Part shown: positions 5,628 to 6,318 of the stretch, in pieces
Layout of the letters: each line of letters starts with the position of its first letter
Numbering within the stretch: position 1 is the stretch's first letter
Assembly: GCA_900552705.1 (NCBI GenBank)
Contig: USAX01000115.1
Location: 1 to 6,318, forward strand
DNA length: 6,318 bases
Reading direction: 5' to 3'
Source: an uncultured Collinsella sp.
GTDB lineage: Bacteria > Actinomycetota > Coriobacteriia > Coriobacteriales > Coriobacteriaceae
The notes under the pieces: generated by a model
Database searches by the model: none
Told to the model about the DNA's origin: nothing
What the model saw: the letters and a program-made list of their open reading frames with translations, nothing else
Made by a program: the position numbers and the translations under genes

Positions 5628-6318
5628 AAAAGCGAAGACGGTCAATGTCCTTGAGGGGCCGATAACCGAGTCGTGCGCCGAGTTCCCCGCGCGCCACGTG
5701 TTTGTCAAATGCCCGGAGTGCCGCCGTGTGATCGATGAGGCGCGCCTGCACGACAACCTCGAGGTCTGCCCTCGTTGCGGCAAACACTTTCGCGTGAGCG
5801 GTCGCGCGCGCATGCGCATGACGGTCGACGCGGGTACCTTTGAGGAATGGGATGCCAATCTGGCGTCGAAGGACTTCCTCTCGTTTCCCGGTTATGCCGA
5901 CAAGCTTAAGAGCGTGAGCGAGCGTTCGGGCGAGCGCGATGCCGTTGTGTGCGGCAGGGGCAAAATCTGCGGCTGCGATACCGCGCTCTTCTTTATGGAT
6001 GCCAACTTTATGATGGGCTCAATGGGCTCCGTGGTGGGCGAGAAGATCTGTCGTGTCTTTGAGCGCGCGGCCGAGTTGGGGCTGCCGGTCGTTGGCTTTA
6101 CCGTATCGGGCGGCGCCCGCATGCAGGAGGGCGTGACCTCGCTCATGCAGATGGCCAAGATTTCTGCGGCGGTTAGGCGCCACAGCGAGGCGGGCGGCCT
6201 GTATATCACGGTGCTCACCGATCCCACGACCGGAGGTGTAACCGCGAGCTTTGCCATGGAGGGCGACATTATCCTGGCCGAGCCCGATGCCCTGACGGCA
6301 TTTGCCGGCCCGCGCGTG
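5614..6318 (+). CDS. accD: Acetyl-CoA carboxylase carboxyltransferase beta subunit, 5' part
   Basis: AccD pairs with AccA in an alpha2beta2 carboxyltransferase that moves the carboxyl from biotin to acetyl-CoA. The frame stays open to the window edge, giving 235 residues of a family usually near 280-305. A four-cysteine zinc ribbon is formed by Cys33, Cys36, Cys52 and Cys55 (KCPEC, then VCPRC). A crotonase-fold carboxyltransferase domain follows, with GSMGSVVGEK, SGGARMQEGV, SLMQMAK, LTDPTTGGVTASFAM and AEPDAL, ending here at FAGPRV. These match E. coli AccD closely. Two in-frame ATGs compete. The one at 5614 has a weak GGGG (5603-5606) 7 nt upstream and overlaps accC by 14 nt; the one at 5620 has no ribosome site and overlaps by 8 nt. 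I chose 5614, with low certainty. The rest of accD, and probably accA, should follow outside the window. Confidence 0.95.
   Translation, partial: MLMNRKAKTVNVLEGPITESCAEFPARHVFVKCPECRRVIDEARLHDNLEVCPRCGKHFRVSGRARMRMTVDAGTFEEWDANLASKDFLSFPGYADKLKSVSERSGERDAVVCGRGKICGCDTALFFMDANFMMGSMGSVVGEKICRVFERAAELGLPVVGFTVSGGARMQEGVTSLMQMAKISAAVRRHSEAGGLYITVLTDPTTGGVTASFAMEGDIILAEPDALTAFAGPRV

Noticed and set aside
5331..6269. Several minus-strand open frames opposite the accC end and accD
   Set aside because: They are short, lack motifs, and lie antisense to the conserved zinc ribbon and carboxyltransferase domain of AccD.
1..6318. Fatty-acid regulator operators (FapR- or FabT-like palindromes), internal promoters, tRNA or CRISPR arrays
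   Set aside because: I saw no AT-rich palindrome of the operator type, no convincing -35/-10 pair in the short gaps, and no tRNA-like fold or spaced repeats. Regulation, if transcriptional, probably acts upstream of the window.
1..6318. A novel biological system hidden in the cluster
   Set aside because: Every base outside short gaps belongs to a recognised housekeeping gene with intact motifs; there is no unexplained open frame or repeat array.

Overview
The window is a single, tightly packed, plus-strand run of eight genes for type II (dissociated) fatty acid synthesis and acetyl-CoA carboxylase. The order is fabK (3' end only), fabD, fabG, fabF, accB, fabZ, accC, accD (5' part only). Both outer genes are cut by the window edges. 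No RNA gene, mobile element, CRISPR array, attachment site or rho-independent terminator is visible.

Organism. The DNA is clearly GC-rich, with G/C-ending codons dominating, yet the gene order and protein types are those of Firmicutes. As I recall it, the order matches the fab cluster of Streptococcus pneumoniae (fabK-fabD-fabG-fabF-accB-fabZ-accC-accD). The enoyl reductase is the flavin type (FabK), and the carboxylase has separate biotin carboxylase, biotin carrier and zinc-finger carboxyltransferase subunits, not the fused AccA3-type chain of Mycobacterium or Corynebacterium. High GC with this layout best fits a Coriobacteriia member such as Collinsella or a relative. This is inference; there is no rRNA or other marker here to prove it.

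Layout. 1-359 is the C-terminal third of FabK, overlapping fabD by 13 nt. fabD (347-1273) loads malonyl onto ACP. After 30 nt comes fabG (1304-2077), the ketoreductase. After 39 nt, which contain a short GC-rich inverted repeat, comes fabF (2117-3364), the elongating condensing enzyme. accB (3368-3841) follows after 3 nt, fabZ (3851-4273, dehydratase) after 9 nt, and accC (4284-5627, biotin carboxylase) after 10 nt. accD (from 5614 to the window end) overlaps accC. No gene-free stretch exceeds 39 nt, so no internal promoter is needed and one polycistronic transcript is likely, started upstream of the window.

How the genes work together. AccC carboxylates biotin on AccB. AccD, with AccA (probably just downstream), passes the carboxyl to acetyl-CoA to give malonyl-CoA, and FabD moves malonyl to ACP. 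FabF condenses malonyl-ACP with the growing acyl-ACP, FabG reduces the beta-keto group, FabZ removes water and FabK reduces the enoyl group to complete the cycle. FabH, ACP and any regulator are not in the window. All catalytic residues that can be checked are present. I see no sign of an undescribed system: the observations below concern gene layout, start sites and residue-level variation in otherwise ordinary enzymes.
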